Below are positions 16,983 to 24,942 of a stretch of 64,000 bases of DNA, piece by piece (position 1 is the first letter of the stretch; each line of letters starts with the position of its first letter). Under the pieces are notes generated by a model. That model saw nothing but the letters and a program-made list of their open reading frames with translations. It did not search any database and was not told the origin of the DNA. Made by a program: the position numbers and the translations under genes. The stretch comes from Mucilaginibacter ginsenosidivorans (GTDB taxonomy: Bacteria; Bacteroidota; Bacteroidia; Sphingobacteriales; Sphingobacteriaceae), in assembly GCF_007971025.1 (NCBI RefSeq), contig NZ_CP042436.1, forward strand, positions 248,001-312,000. Direction: 5' to 3'.

Positions 16983-17014
16983 AAGCTCCGACCTTTTGGG
17001 TTGGGGCTTTTTTT
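16983..17014 (+). terminator. terminator after nrdJ
   Basis: AAGCTCCGACC pairs with GGTTGGGGCTT (including G-T pairs) around a short loop and is followed by a seven-T run. Confidence 0.8.
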
Positions 17015-17064
17015 ATTGCTAACTCTAATGCCATTGTCTCATAATGTTTCATATTTTTAAACTT

Positions 17065-17080
17065 CATATATTTGTATATG
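17065..17080 (+). promoter_or_regulatory. palindrome over -7 element and start codon of the DUF433 gene
   Basis: CATATA-TTTG-TATATG is a perfect inverted repeat. It contains TATATTTG (17067-17074), an exact TAnnTTTG -7 element, and ends in the ATG. Autoregulating antitoxins commonly bind palindromes over their own promoter, so this is a candidate operator. The geometry also implies a leaderless message. Confidence 0.5.
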
Positions 17081-17302
17081 AGCAATTGGAAAGAACGAAT
17101 TACCACTGATCCCGGGCAATGTGGTGGCAGACCGTGTATAAGAGGAATGAGGATACGTGTGGCTGATATTCTTGACTTGCTTGCGGCAGGCTTAACCCAG
17201 GAGCAAGTACTTGAAGAATTACCGGATCTTGAAGCCCTGGACATCGAAGCAGCATTAAAATATGCCAGCAGTAAACTTGACCACGCCATAATTGCTGCAT
17301 GA
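17078..17302 (+). CDS. DUF433 antitoxin-like protein
   Basis: This 74-residue protein is a DUF433 (COG2442) member: the family signature GGRPCIRGMRIRVADILDLL is complete, followed by GLTQEQVLEELPDLEALDIEAAL. DUF433 has a small winged or homeodomain-like helix-turn-helix and is the predicted antitoxin of COG2442/COG4634 pairs. The ATG at 17078 is used; the TTG at 17072 would add two residues but lies inside the -7 element. It overlaps the toxin-like gene by four bases (ATGA), so the two are translationally coupled. Confidence 0.88.
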   Translation: MSNWKERITTDPGQCGGRPCIRGMRIRVADILDLLAAGLTQEQVLEELPDLEALDIEAALKYASSKLDHAIIAA

Positions 17303-17640
17303 CCATTTGGATCAATGCCCAAATATCCCCGTTTATCGCTCTGTGGATAAATAGCAATTTCCCAAACCTCAGCGCTCAATCCTTACGTTCTTTGGGCTTA
17401 AGAGATGCCAAAGATGATGAGGTATTTCAGGAAGCGCGCAAAGCGAATGTAACTCTTATGAGTAAAGACCAGGATTTTGTCAGGCTGATCGGCCTACACG
17501 GAATTCCGCCGAAACTAATATGGATAACATGTGGTAATACTTCAAATGCTGCGTTGTGTGAAATACTATACACAGCGCTTCCAAAGGCGGTCGAAATGCT
17601 AAATAGTAATGAAAATGTTGTGGAGATCAGCAATCTTTGA
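17299..17640 (+). CDS. DUF5615 PIN-like toxin-family protein
   Basis: This 113-residue protein belongs to DUF5615 (COG4634), a PIN-like fold related to Mut7-C and predicted to be a ribonuclease toxin. The acidic set that would bind metal is visible: the family usually has LLDENL at the start, here replaced by IWINAQIS, so the first acidic residue (D/E) is missing and N6 takes its place; the later DAKDDEVFQEA and SKDQDFVRL acids are intact. The conserved LGLRDAKDDEVF and PKLIWITCGN are typical. The N-for-D change at the first site is also common in part of this family, so inactivity cannot be assumed. It is the second gene of the pair. Confidence 0.85.
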   Translation: MTIWINAQISPFIALWINSNFPNLSAQSLRSLGLRDAKDDEVFQEARKANVTLMSKDQDFVRLIGLHGIPPKLIWITCGNTSNAALCEILYTALPKAVEMLNSNENVVEISNL

Positions 17641-17698
17641 GCGGGCCTTTGTTTTAAAATAAGCCTAAATCACTTTTCGGCTCACCCGAAGCACATTC

Positions 17699-17720
17699 AA
17701 ATATATATTTAATAACTTAG
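17699..17720 (+). promoter_or_regulatory. promoter of the first DinB gene, duplicated element
   Basis: The 20 bases AAATATATATTTAATAACTT (17699-17718) recur exactly before the second DinB gene at 18343-18362. TAACTTAG (17713-17720) matches TAnnTTTG at seven of eight positions, and the AT palindrome AAATATATATTT sits at a -20 to -30 position. Confidence 0.5.
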
Positions 17721-17742
17721 TTTGATCTTAAAACTATTGACC

Positions 17743-18264
17743 ATGAAAAAACTATCGATACTATTCGCGCTTGTGGCCACCTTCGTTGCTTCAACAGCGC
17801 GGGCGCAAACTACCGAGCAGCTACTTGCCGATTGGCAGCGCGCCAAAACTTATACCAAAGCCTATCTCGACGCTATGACCGAGGACGGTTATGCTTTTAA
17901 GCCAACACCCGAGATGCGCAGCTTTGCGGGGCAAATGCTTCACCTGGCCGATGGCAATTACGGCCTTGTTTGTTTCGCCACCGGCAAAACAAACCCGATA
18001 GGAAAAAACCTCGAAAAAACAACGCCGTCGCCAACTAAAGCAACCGTAACCCAGGCAGTTATGGATTCATACGATTTTGTCATCGCAACCATACAAGCCA
18101 TGACCCCGGCCCAGTTGCAGGAAACCATAAAGCAGGGTAATAAGGAAATACCGCGGGTGGTTATGCTTGGCAAGGCCTTTGAACATCAAACCCATACCCG
18201 GGGGCAAACCGTGGCTTACCTGCGGCTTAAAGGTGTTACGCCCCCTCAGGAAATGCTATTTTAG
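17743..18264 (+). CDS. exported DinB-family protein, tandem copy 1
   Basis: This 173-residue DinB/DfsB four-helix protein has a clear signal peptide (residues 1-22, ending ARAQ), so it acts outside the cytoplasm, unlike most DinB proteins. Metal-site histidines are in MLHLADGNY and FEHQTHTRGQT. DinB-like proteins often use bacillithiol or other thiols as cofactor or bind divalent metals, but no activity can be assigned. The ATG at 17743 starts the signal peptide; an in-frame ATG at 17722 overlaps no useful motif. It is followed by a terminator and then by a close paralogue with its own copy of the promoter. Confidence 0.88.
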   Translation: MKKLSILFALVATFVASTARAQTTEQLLADWQRAKTYTKAYLDAMTEDGYAFKPTPEMRSFAGQMLHLADGNYGLVCFATGKTNPIGKNLEKTTPSPTKATVTQAVMDSYDFVIATIQAMTPAQLQETIKQGNKEIPRVVMLGKAFEHQTHTRGQTVAYLRLKGVTPPQEMLF

Positions 18265-18294
18265 AACAACAAAAACTAAACGATACTCAGAGAG

Positions 18295-18327
18295 AGCAGG
18301 CGCCGGGACAGCGCCTGCTTTTTTTAT
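18295..18327 (+). terminator. terminator between the DinB copies
   Basis: AGCAGGCGC (18295-18303) and GCGCCTGCT (18311-18319) pair perfectly around a seven-base loop, with a run of T after. It separates the two paralogues into independent transcripts. Confidence 0.9.
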
Positions 18328-18342
18328 GTTCACCATATATTA

Positions 18343-18364
18343 AAATATATATTTAATAACTTCG
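18343..18364 (+). promoter_or_regulatory. promoter of the second DinB gene, duplicated element
   Basis: An exact copy of the 20-base element found at 17699-17718, with TAACTTCG (18357-18364) in the -7 position. The shared element implies that the tandem duplication included the promoter and that both genes answer to the same signal. Confidence 0.5.
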
Positions 18365-18401
18365 GTGAATAATTACCAGTTAAACCAAAAACAAAATAAA
18401 T

Positions 18402-18926
18402 ATGAAAAGATTAGTCATGCTGTTTATTATTGTAACGGCAGTTTTTGTCGGTACAACGGTGCGGGCGCAAAGCACCGGGCAAATGCTTGCCGATTGGCAA
18501 CGCGCCAAAGCCTACACCAAAGCCTACCTTGACGCCATGCCCGAAGACGGTTACAGTTTAAAGCCAACTCCAGAAATGCGCACATTCGCCCAGCAGATGC
18601 TGCACCTGGCCGATGGCAGTTATTTCCTGGTTGGTTCGGCTACCGGCAAACCCGGACCGTTGGGAAAGGAGTCGGCAGAAAAGACCGTCGCACAAACTAA
18701 GGAAGCCACCACAAAAGCTGTGATGGATAGTTACGACTATGTGATCAGTACCTTGAAGGGAATGACCGAGGCACAATTGCAGGAAATCGCTAAAGTTGCC
18801 GGGCAGGATATTCAAAAAGGACAGGCTTTTAACAAGGCGTTTGAACACCAAACACACCACCGCGGGCAAACTACTGTTTACCTCCGTCTAAAAGGCGTAA
18901 CCCCGCCACAGGAAATGCTATTCTGA
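18402..18926 (+). CDS. exported DinB-family protein, tandem copy 2
   Basis: This 174-residue paralogue of the gene at 17743 has the same layout: signal peptide (1-22, ending VRAQ), LADWQRAKAYTKAYLDAM, the histidine motifs MLHLADGSY and FEHQTHHRGQT, and the identical C-terminus VTPPQEMLF. Differences concentrate in the middle (residues 80-135). Conservation of the metal-site histidines in both copies suggests both are functional. It is followed by a strong bidirectional terminator. Confidence 0.88.
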   Translation: MKRLVMLFIIVTAVFVGTTVRAQSTGQMLADWQRAKAYTKAYLDAMPEDGYSLKPTPEMRTFAQQMLHLADGSYFLVGSATGKPGPLGKESAEKTVAQTKEATTKAVMDSYDYVISTLKGMTEAQLQEIAKVAGQDIQKGQAFNKAFEHQTHHRGQTTVYLRLKGVTPPQEMLF

Positions 18927-18945
18927 TTTCAGCGGCACCGCCAAA

Positions 18946-18987
18946 AACAAAGAAGCCCCGGTAAAAGTTTACCGGGGCTTCTTTGTT
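18946..18987. terminator. strong bidirectional terminator
   Basis: A perfect 20-bp stem, AACAAAGAAGCCCCGGTAAA with its complement, around a two-base loop, with A and T flanks on both sides. It separates the DinB gene (plus) from the convergent membrane-protein gene (minus). Confidence 0.92.
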
Positions 18988-19002
18988 TTATTTTCTTATT
19001 GA

Positions 19003-19434
19003 TCAGTGACCCATAGGTTCGTCGATATCGCCGATATGTTCCATAAGGCCATCTTTGAATACGTGGCGGGGTTCATCGGTAAAGGGCGATTGTTTTGTAA
19101 ACAAGCCCAGCAAGAATAATGCAACGCCGAACAGGAACTGAGGTATCCAAACACCTGTGTGATAATAACCGTATATAAAAGGCGACCCCAGCAGGAATGA
19201 CCCGACGATAACATCGATAAAGCAATGCATCGACACCGGGAATACTTTGATAAATCCTAAGGCATGGCGGCCAAAAATTGCCATGATCAATTGTAGCCAC
19301 CCCAGGTATAAAGGCAACAAAAGAGATGCGCCGTGGGCATGAGAAAAACCAAACAGCCATGGCGAACCGATCATTAGCAGGGCCAAAGCGTAATTACAAA
19401 ATCCGTATACTGAAGTAGATACAAAGGCTTTCAT
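19003..19434 (-). CDS. SPW-repeat membrane protein
   Basis: This 143-residue inner-membrane protein has four hydrophobic segments (about residues 10-30, 40-57, 68-88, 95-112) and a polar C-terminal tail. The repeat GSPWLFGF near residue 23 and GSPFIYGY near residue 83 is the SPW repeat that defines the family; the second copy has lost its Trp. The function of SPW proteins is not known. The gene is convergent with the DinB gene across a strong terminator. Confidence 0.75.
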   Translation of the reverse strand: MKAFVSTSVYGFCNYALALLMIGSPWLFGFSHAHGASLLLPLYLGWLQLIMAIFGRHALGFIKVFPVSMHCFIDVIVGSFLLGSPFIYGYYHTGVWIPQFLFGVALFLLGLFTKQSPFTDEPRHVFKDGLMEHIGDIDEPMGH

Positions 19435-19494
19435 TTCAAAAAGTATTTATGGCGCTAAATTAAGATTTTTATTCTGAATGTTGATAATTCAATT

Positions 19495-19905
19495 TTACAA
19501 AGCTGCCGGTTTCTTTGGAACAAGGCGCGAAGCGATAAAAGCAAACAGCCCGAGGATAACACCCGAAGCCGCACCAAACAACGGCCCCATGATGAGCATA
19601 GCCAAACGCGGATGGCCGGGAAGCAGGGGATGTTGCTCCGACATTTTAACGATCGCCGGGTGATGTGCGATATAAGAGCTGTAAAAAAGGATATGAAGCC
19701 CTGTGATCCAGATACTATTGACAAGGCTTACGCATAAACCATTAAGAAAGTATTTGCTGCTGCACGTTTTGGCAATAACATAGGCGCAAAACGCAAATAT
19801 CACCAGCCAGAACACAAATTCAATATTTTCGGGAATGAGCGAGATGGTTCCGAACGCCATTATTAAACCAAATGCCGACAATTGAAAAACGATTTTCCAG
19901 TTCAT
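19495..19905 (-). CDS. hypothetical four-helix membrane protein, 136 aa
   Basis: Four membrane segments are evident (about residues 5-22, 27-46, 52-74, 103-126), with a short polar loop between the third and fourth. I do not recognise a family. It is separated from the downstream SPW gene by 60 bases and from the upstream M56 gene by 58 bases, all on the same strand. No function is proposed. Confidence 0.7.
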   Translation of the reverse strand: MNWKIVFQLSAFGLIMAFGTISLIPENIEFVFWLVIFAFCAYVIAKTCSSKYFLNGLCVSLVNSIWITGLHILFYSSYIAHHPAIVKMSEQHPLLPGHPRLAMLIMGPLFGAASGVILGLFAFIASRLVPKKPAAL

Positions 19906-19963
19906 GCGAAAGTGGGTTTATTATAAAATTGAAGAAAAAGCTGCAAAAAAACTATCCCGGAGA

Positions 19964-21649
19964 TTAATTATCGGCAGCCTGCTGTTTTTCCCAGGCTTGC
20001 TTAGATTCTATTACAACAACACCGTTAAGCGCCTTCGCTCCGTAAAGAATATAGTAAACATTATCTTTTGCCGGGTGCCTGATCACTTTAACACTGTGGA
20101 TATCATTTGGGTTCAGGTTGGTCATGCCCGGTATTGCTTTCCCATCAAGCACAAATAATACGCTCGGCGATTGAAAATCAAAATTATCCGCAATTACCAG
20201 GTTGTACTTCCGCGCAGTGTCGGGGGTCACCTCGCTGGTGCCGGCTGATTGCGGGGCGGCATCATCATTGCTGCTTAAATTATAAGTGACCTTTGAAACC
20301 GTATCAAAGGAATTTTTCTCCTTTACCAAATTGAAGCTGATGGGCAGGGTATATCTTACACGTACCGGCTGCCCGTTCTGGTAACCAGGTACCCATTTCG
20401 GCGAAAGTTTTAATACACGTATCGCCTCTTCGGCAGAGCCGAACCCAATATCGCGCACCGACTTAATATCGCTTAGCGACCCATCCTTCTCCACCGTCAT
20501 GGTGATAAACACCTTGCCCTGGATGTTATTTCTCATCATCCAGTTGGGGTACCTTAAGTTGTTCGCTAAAAATTTATAAAACTCGGTCATCCCGCCTTTA
20601 AAATGAGGCTGATTTTCAAAAGTGACAAAAACCGGATCGCTTTTAATATCTTCTATCCCACTTGCCTTCAGGTACGATATGTGTTTGCTGTTTGCCTCGG
20701 GTGCAGCAGCAGTCTTCACGGTCGTATTTTCCACAAGGTCCGGCGTTTTCAATTCGACAGAAGGCGCTGCGGGCGACATCATTACCTCTTCCGCCCTGGT
20801 ATTAAATAAACGTACCGTATGATTCTTTATAACAGCCGCGGACGAAAGTATCAGCATCAGCATAAACAGCGGTGCAGACAGGCCATACTTTAACAAAGCC
20901 ATATATTTCGACCTGCTTTTCTGCAGCATTTCTATGCGTTTTCTTAGCAGGCTATGATTATAAAAAGGGTTTACTAATTGGTGAGCGGGTGTTTTCAGCG
21001 TTTGGCTCAATAGCAACAGGGCGTATTCCGATTTGCTTGTACCGTTCCGCAAGGCCTGCCTGTCGGCAATATACTCATGGATATGCTTAATACCGAGCCG
21101 GTAAAAATAGACAATCGGGTTGAACCAGTTGATGATAGCGATAGTTTCCACAAGCATGATATCCGCCGAATGCCATTGGCTGGCATGCGCTTTTTCATGC
21201 TCCGCGATAACCTCGTTATTTTCAAGGTTGTTTCCCAGGCTTATCCTTTTAAAAAAAGAAAAAGCGCTGTTTGATTCGGGGTGGTTGATGAGTCGTTTTA
21301 AGGAGGCCAGCTGGCTTACCAGGCGCAGCGTTAAAATTATAGCACCTGCAGCGTAAATATAAAGCAAAATATGTCCTATCGTCAGGTCGTGCTGCTCGAT
21401 AGGTTTAAAGCTGTACACCGCTATCGGCTTTGCATAAACAGATATGGTGTGCTGTACTTTTTGTGTTATGAACAACTTGCTTATCCAATCATAGTGAATA
21501 AGCGGTATAAAAAATGATAATAGAGCCGAGGTGACCAGGTATGCGCGATTGAGGTTGAAAAATGTCTCGCGGCGAAGCAACAGCACATAAAACCCGTAGA
21601 ATAACACCAGGTAAAGGTTAACGAGTAATAGGTATTGCCACCAGCTCAT
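19964..21649 (-). CDS. BlaR1-like M56 metallopeptidase with TonB C-terminal and plug-like modules
   Basis: This 561-residue membrane protein begins with the four-helix M56 region (helices at about 5-25, 35-52, 90-112 and 270-290) and carries the zinc motif HEKAH (His151, Glu152, His155) in AEHEKAHASQWHSADIM. BlaR1/MecR1-type sensors cut the BlaI/MecI repressor after an external signal. The C-terminal half lies in the periplasm. It holds a TonB-C-like domain (about 340-440, with GKVFITMTVEKDGSLSDIKS) and a last segment (about 495-552) resembling the plug of SusC-type receptors, with NPNDIHSVKVIRHPA and YGAKALNGVVVIESK. The BlaI partner lies 11 bases upstream. Confidence 0.88.
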   Translation of the reverse strand: MSWWQYLLLVNLYLVLFYGFYVLLLRRETFFNLNRAYLVTSALLSFFIPLIHYDWISKLFITQKVQHTISVYAKPIAVYSFKPIEQHDLTIGHILLYIYAAGAIILTLRLVSQLASLKRLINHPESNSAFSFFKRISLGNNLENNEVIAEHEKAHASQWHSADIMLVETIAIINWFNPIVYFYRLGIKHIHEYIADRQALRNGTSKSEYALLLLSQTLKTPAHQLVNPFYNHSLLRKRIEMLQKSRSKYMALLKYGLSAPLFMLMLILSSAAVIKNHTVRLFNTRAEEVMMSPAAPSVELKTPDLVENTTVKTAAAPEANSKHISYLKASGIEDIKSDPVFVTFENQPHFKGGMTEFYKFLANNLRYPNWMMRNNIQGKVFITMTVEKDGSLSDIKSVRDIGFGSAEEAIRVLKLSPKWVPGYQNGQPVRVRYTLPISFNLVKEKNSFDTVSKVTYNLSSNDDAAPQSAGTSEVTPDTARKYNLVIADNFDFQSPSVLFVLDGKAIPGMTNLNPNDIHSVKVIRHPAKDNVYYILYGAKALNGVVVIESKQAWEKQQAADN

Positions 21650-21660
21650 AGGTAGTATTA

Positions 21661-22032
21661 CTATTTATCTTTTAGCTGTTCTATCAATTTCATTATCTCA
21701 TCGGCTTCTGTCAGGTCGATCTTTTCTTTCTTCACAAAAAATGAGAACATGCGTTTAACCGAATTATCGAAATAACCGTTAAGCAATTTGTCGGTCGCGA
21801 AGCTTTGGTATGCGTCCTTGCTGATTATGGGGAAATATTCGTGGCTTTTCCCAAACGCGTTATGGTCGACAAACCCTTTTGCCTCCAGTATCCGGACAAA
21901 GGTCGAAACGGTATTGTAGGCGGGTTTAGGCTCGGGTAATTCGTCGATAATCTCCTTGACAAAGCCCTTTTTTAACTGCCATAACACCTGCATTATCTGC
22001 TCCTCCGCCCGGGTTAATTCTTTGATTTCCAT
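21661..22032 (-). CDS. BlaI/MecI/CopY-family transcriptional repressor
   Basis: This 123-residue winged-helix repressor starts MEIKELTRAEEQIMQVLWQL, the typical BlaI opening, and has the recognition region PKPAYNTVSTFVRILEAKGF. The C-terminal half dimerises and carries the linker cut by M56 peptidases in studied members. The ATG at 22032 is preferred to the longer frame because family members begin there. It is the first gene of the BlaI-M56 operon and probably represses it and unlinked targets. No beta-lactamase gene is near, so the signal is unlikely to be deduced from the neighbourhood. Confidence 0.92.
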   Translation of the reverse strand: MEIKELTRAEEQIMQVLWQLKKGFVKEIIDELPEPKPAYNTVSTFVRILEAKGFVDHNAFGKSHEYFPIISKDAYQSFATDKLLNGYFDNSVKRMFSFFVKKEKIDLTEADEIMKLIEQLKDK

Positions 22033-22150
22033 AAATTTGAAAAATTGGTTGGTTTTTGTGAATACCGCTGCACACTGCTGTCCCGGTAATCTAAAGTTAA
22101 AAACAAAATTAATAAAAAGCAACTAATCCCTTAGTTTCTTTTGAAGCAAA

Positions 22151-22175
22151 AAAACCTCCAAAAAAGGAGGCTCTT
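22151..22175 (-). terminator. terminator after the M28 peptidase
   Basis: CCTCC and GGAGG (22155-22159 and 22166-22170), extended by A-T pairs, form a hairpin followed on the minus strand by seven T. Confidence 0.8.
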
Positions 22176-22193
22176 TTACTATATCAGTAACTT

Positions 22194-23753
22194 TTAATTT
22201 GTCCCTTGCGCTTTAGGCAATTCTTGCCTTGGTATCATTTCAGCACGCTGCGCAGTGTTGTAAACAAAAGTGGCAACAATGGTGGCCGCTTGTTTCAGGT
22301 CATCCTCGCTTAGCCGGTCGTAAGTATCCTGGTTACTGTGGTGCGTGCGTGAACCATAATCCATCGGGTCCTGGATAAACTGGAACCCCGGGATACCAAC
22401 AGCATCAAACGACAGGTGATCGGTACCGCCGGTATTGTTGATGGTAACTGTGCTTGCTCCAAGATCCTTAAAAGGTTCAAACCATTGTTTAAATATGGGC
22501 CTTGCTGCCGAATCGCCCTGCAGGTAAATACCACGTATCTTTCCTGTTCCGTTATCAAGGTTATAATAGGCCGATACTTTTGCCTGTTCCGGTTTTAACT
22601 GCATGGTTTTAGGATCGCCGAAATGATTCAGCACATAAAATCGCGAACCAAACAGCCCCTGCTCTTCCGAACTCCACAGTACTATCCGTATAGTGCGTTT
22701 CGGTTTAAAGCCTACCGCTTTTAATATGCGCATGGCTTCCAGCATTACCGCGCTTCCTGCGGCATTATCCGTTGCGCCTGTTGCCGCGTGCCATGAGTCG
22801 AGATGACCGCCTAACATCACCAATTGATCTTTCAATTTTTTATCGGTGCCCGGTATCTCGCCCACCACGTCGTAACCCTGAAGATCGTCGGTGTAGAACT
22901 TTGTTTTTATATCAGCTTCCATTTCCACCTTCCCCCCTGCCTTTACCAGTCGCAGAATGCGCAGATAATCTTCGCCGCTGGTTTCCAGTTCGGGCGAAAC
23001 AGCTTTGGCGGTATCGGCATACGAGGCGCCGTTAGTGGTGAACACGGTGCCATCAGTACCTCTTGCCATACTAAGAACCAGCGCCACGTCTTCGTTTACC
23101 AAAAACTCACTTATAGCTGCTCTGAGCGCGCGCAGGCGTGCAAAGGCAGCGAACCGCGGATTGGGACCGGCCGGCCGGCGCGACCCGGCGGGCTGGGCAG
23201 TGGCTTTTTCCATCCTGTCAAGCTCTTCGTCGCTTAGCCTGTTAAGATCGGCTTTTGTACCTTCCGGTAGTTTTGTTTTGGTATCGAAGATCACGATCTT
23301 CCCCTTTAGCTTGCCTTTGTACTGGTCAAGGTCGGTAATGGTATCAGCTTTTACCAGCACCACATCGCCTTTGACTGCGCCGTTGGTACCAGGCGTCCAC
23401 GCTTTAGGGATCGCGATGATGGCATGATAATAAGGAACGGTGATGGCTGCATAGTTTTTTTGAACCTCCCAGCCTTTGCCGAATTTACCCCAGGCTTCGC
23501 GGTTGGCATTTTGCATACCCCAGGTTTTGAGCTGGTTTACCGCCCAGTCCTGTGCACGTTTTAACCCGGGTGAACCGGCCAACCGGGGCCCGGCAACATC
23601 GGTGAGGTAAAACGCGGTCTCCATCACTTTGGAATGATCCATCCCTTCGGTTCGGATCTTTTGGAGCATAGCAGGATCAGCCTCGCTTTGGGCAAATGCC
23701 GGGCCTGCTATCACGGCTATAAATAAGCCGGAAAATAGTAATTTTCGTTTCAT
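22194..23753 (-). CDS. exported M28-family zinc aminopeptidase/carboxypeptidase-Q-like
   Basis: This 519-residue enzyme has a signal peptide (residues 1-21, ending AFAQ), a PA-type insert (about 130-270) and an M28 catalytic domain. Zinc ligands and catalytic residues are visible in GGHLDSWHAATGATDNAAG (His, Asp), WSSEEQGLFGS (catalytic Glu and ligand Glu), YNLDNGTG (Asp) and the C-terminal SRTHHSNQDTYD (His). It releases amino acids or dipeptides in the periplasm or outside the cell. The insert contains a proline-, arginine- and glycine-rich stretch near residues 195-207. It has its own promoter and terminator. Confidence 0.9.
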   Translation of the reverse strand: MKRKLLFSGLFIAVIAGPAFAQSEADPAMLQKIRTEGMDHSKVMETAFYLTDVAGPRLAGSPGLKRAQDWAVNQLKTWGMQNANREAWGKFGKGWEVQKNYAAITVPYYHAIIAIPKAWTPGTNGAVKGDVVLVKADTITDLDQYKGKLKGKIVIFDTKTKLPEGTKADLNRLSDEELDRMEKATAQPAGSRRPAGPNPRFAAFARLRALRAAISEFLVNEDVALVLSMARGTDGTVFTTNGASYADTAKAVSPELETSGEDYLRILRLVKAGGKVEMEADIKTKFYTDDLQGYDVVGEIPGTDKKLKDQLVMLGGHLDSWHAATGATDNAAGSAVMLEAMRILKAVGFKPKRTIRIVLWSSEEQGLFGSRFYVLNHFGDPKTMQLKPEQAKVSAYYNLDNGTGKIRGIYLQGDSAARPIFKQWFEPFKDLGASTVTINNTGGTDHLSFDAVGIPGFQFIQDPMDYGSRTHHSNQDTYDRLSEDDLKQAATIVATFVYNTAQRAEMIPRQELPKAQGTN

Positions 23754-23784
23754 GGTTTCGATCAGTTAATTGAGTTAAGAATAA

Positions 23785-23792
23785 CAAACCTA
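23785..23792 (-). promoter_or_regulatory. -7 element TAGGTTTG before the M28 peptidase
   Basis: An exact TAnnTTTG match on the minus strand about 32 bases before the ATG; no convincing -33 TTG was found at the expected distance. Confidence 0.45.
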
Positions 23793-23890
23793 TTTATTTT
23801 GGCTTACATTTTTTTCAATCGCAGATTAACAAATTTGTTACAGGGAGAAAACCTTTTCAGGTATATTTGGAAAAACAAATTGTACTACCT

Positions 23891-24244
23891 ATGCTCAAAT
23901 CAGCAGTGCCCATTTTAGCTTCGCTCAACGAGGAAGAGACCGTTAAATTTTACACCGAAAAGCTTGGGTTTACCTTCCATTCAAGCTGGGAGGGCTATTT
24001 GATATTCAGCAAAGAAAAAGTGCAGTTGCATCTTTGGCCGTGCAAGGATGAGGATATCCCAAAGAATACCGGCTGCTACATCAATGTAACCGATATCGAC
24101 AGGCTTTATGCCAAATACGAACCACTTGGCATTGTACATCCCAACGGAAAATTAGAGGAAAAGCCCTGGCAGATGAAGCAGTTCAGCATACTCGACAATA
24201 ACGGTAATATCGTCCATTTTGGCGAGGATATGGATGTGGATTAA
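23891..24244 (+). CDS. VOC-superfamily (glyoxalase/bleomycin-resistance-like) protein
   Basis: This 117-residue protein has the VOC beta-alpha-beta-beta-beta pattern: LKSAVPILASLNEEETVKFY, LGFTFHSSWEGYLIF, VQLHLWPCKD, GCYINVTDIDRLYAKY, and the C-terminal FSILDNNGNIVHFGED. The H and E ligands at WEGYLIF/LHLW and IVHFGED fit a metal site, or a drug-binding fold of bleomycin-resistance type. The ATG at 23891 is preferred; the TTG at 23867 gives eight more residues. It ends inside the convergent response-regulator gene, the two stop codons sharing the bases TTAA at 24241-24244. Confidence 0.85.
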   Translation: MLKSAVPILASLNEEETVKFYTEKLGFTFHSSWEGYLIFSKEKVQLHLWPCKDEDIPKNTGCYINVTDIDRLYAKYEPLGIVHPNGKLEEKPWQMKQFSILDNNGNIVHFGEDMDVD

Positions 24245-24933
24245 TTGATGAGCAATTTATACCCACGGCCATGTACGTTGATGATCTCGACGCTTGAATC
24301 GTCTTTCAGATACTTCCGTATCTTACTGAGGAAAACGTCCATACTGCGGCCGTTGAAATAGTTATCATCGTGCCAGATGTTCAGCAAGGCCTCCTCGCGG
24401 GTAAGCACCTCGTTTTTGCGCAGGCAAAGCAGGCGCAGTAGTTCCGCTTCTTTGGTCGACAGCTTTTGCTGTGTTTCGCCAATGGAGATCATTTGCGTGG
24501 TATAGTCGAAATCGTAATGGCCGATCTTAAAATGGGTTTGCTTCTCTTCCTCGCTCTTTTCTGAGTTGTTCACACGTTTCAGTAGGGCATTGATACGGAG
24601 CAGTAATTCTTCGATACGGAACGGCTTTGTTATGTAATCGTCGCCGCCGAGGTTAAAGGCCTGGGTTTTGTCTTCGATCATTCCCTTGGCGGTAGCAAAT
24701 ATGATCGGCACTTTCTCGTTTATCCGCCTTATCTCCTTGCCCAAAGTAAAGCCGTCCTTCTTAGGCATCATCACATCCAATATAAGCAGGTCGAAGCTGT
24801 TCTTCGTAAATGCCCTCAACCCTTCGTCACCATCCTTGCACAACACCACCTCAAATTTACCTTTCAGTTGCAGGTAGTCCTGTAAAAGCAATCCGAGGTT
24901 TGGATCATCCTCAACCAGTAATATTTTCTTCAT
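24241..24933 (-). CDS. OmpR-family response regulator (RprY-like)
   Basis: This 230-residue regulator has a receiver domain (acidic pair at 9-10, phosphoacceptor D53 in LLILDVMMPKKDG, conserved K near 104) and a winged-helix trans_reg_C domain (about 135-228, ending RGYKLLI). It follows the kinase gene by nine bases on the same strand and is its probable partner. The pair is of the RprX/RprY kind common in Bacteroidota. A likely target is the divergent gene at 26903. Confidence 0.93.
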   Translation of the reverse strand: MKKILLVEDDPNLGLLLQDYLQLKGKFEVVLCKDGDEGLRAFTKNSFDLLILDVMMPKKDGFTLGKEIRRINEKVPIIFATAKGMIEDKTQAFNLGGDDYITKPFRIEELLLRINALLKRVNNSEKSEEEKQTHFKIGHYDFDYTTQMISIGETQQKLSTKEAELLRLLCLRKNEVLTREEALLNIWHDDNYFNGRSMDVFLSKIRKYLKDDSSVEIINVHGRGYKLLIN

Positions 24934-24942
24934 GCCTTTTCT

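Noticed and set aside
17041..18926. Genomic island around the toxin-antitoxin-like pair and DinB copies
   Set aside because: No integrase, tRNA, direct repeats or obvious codon change at the borders; simple local duplication explains the DinB pair.
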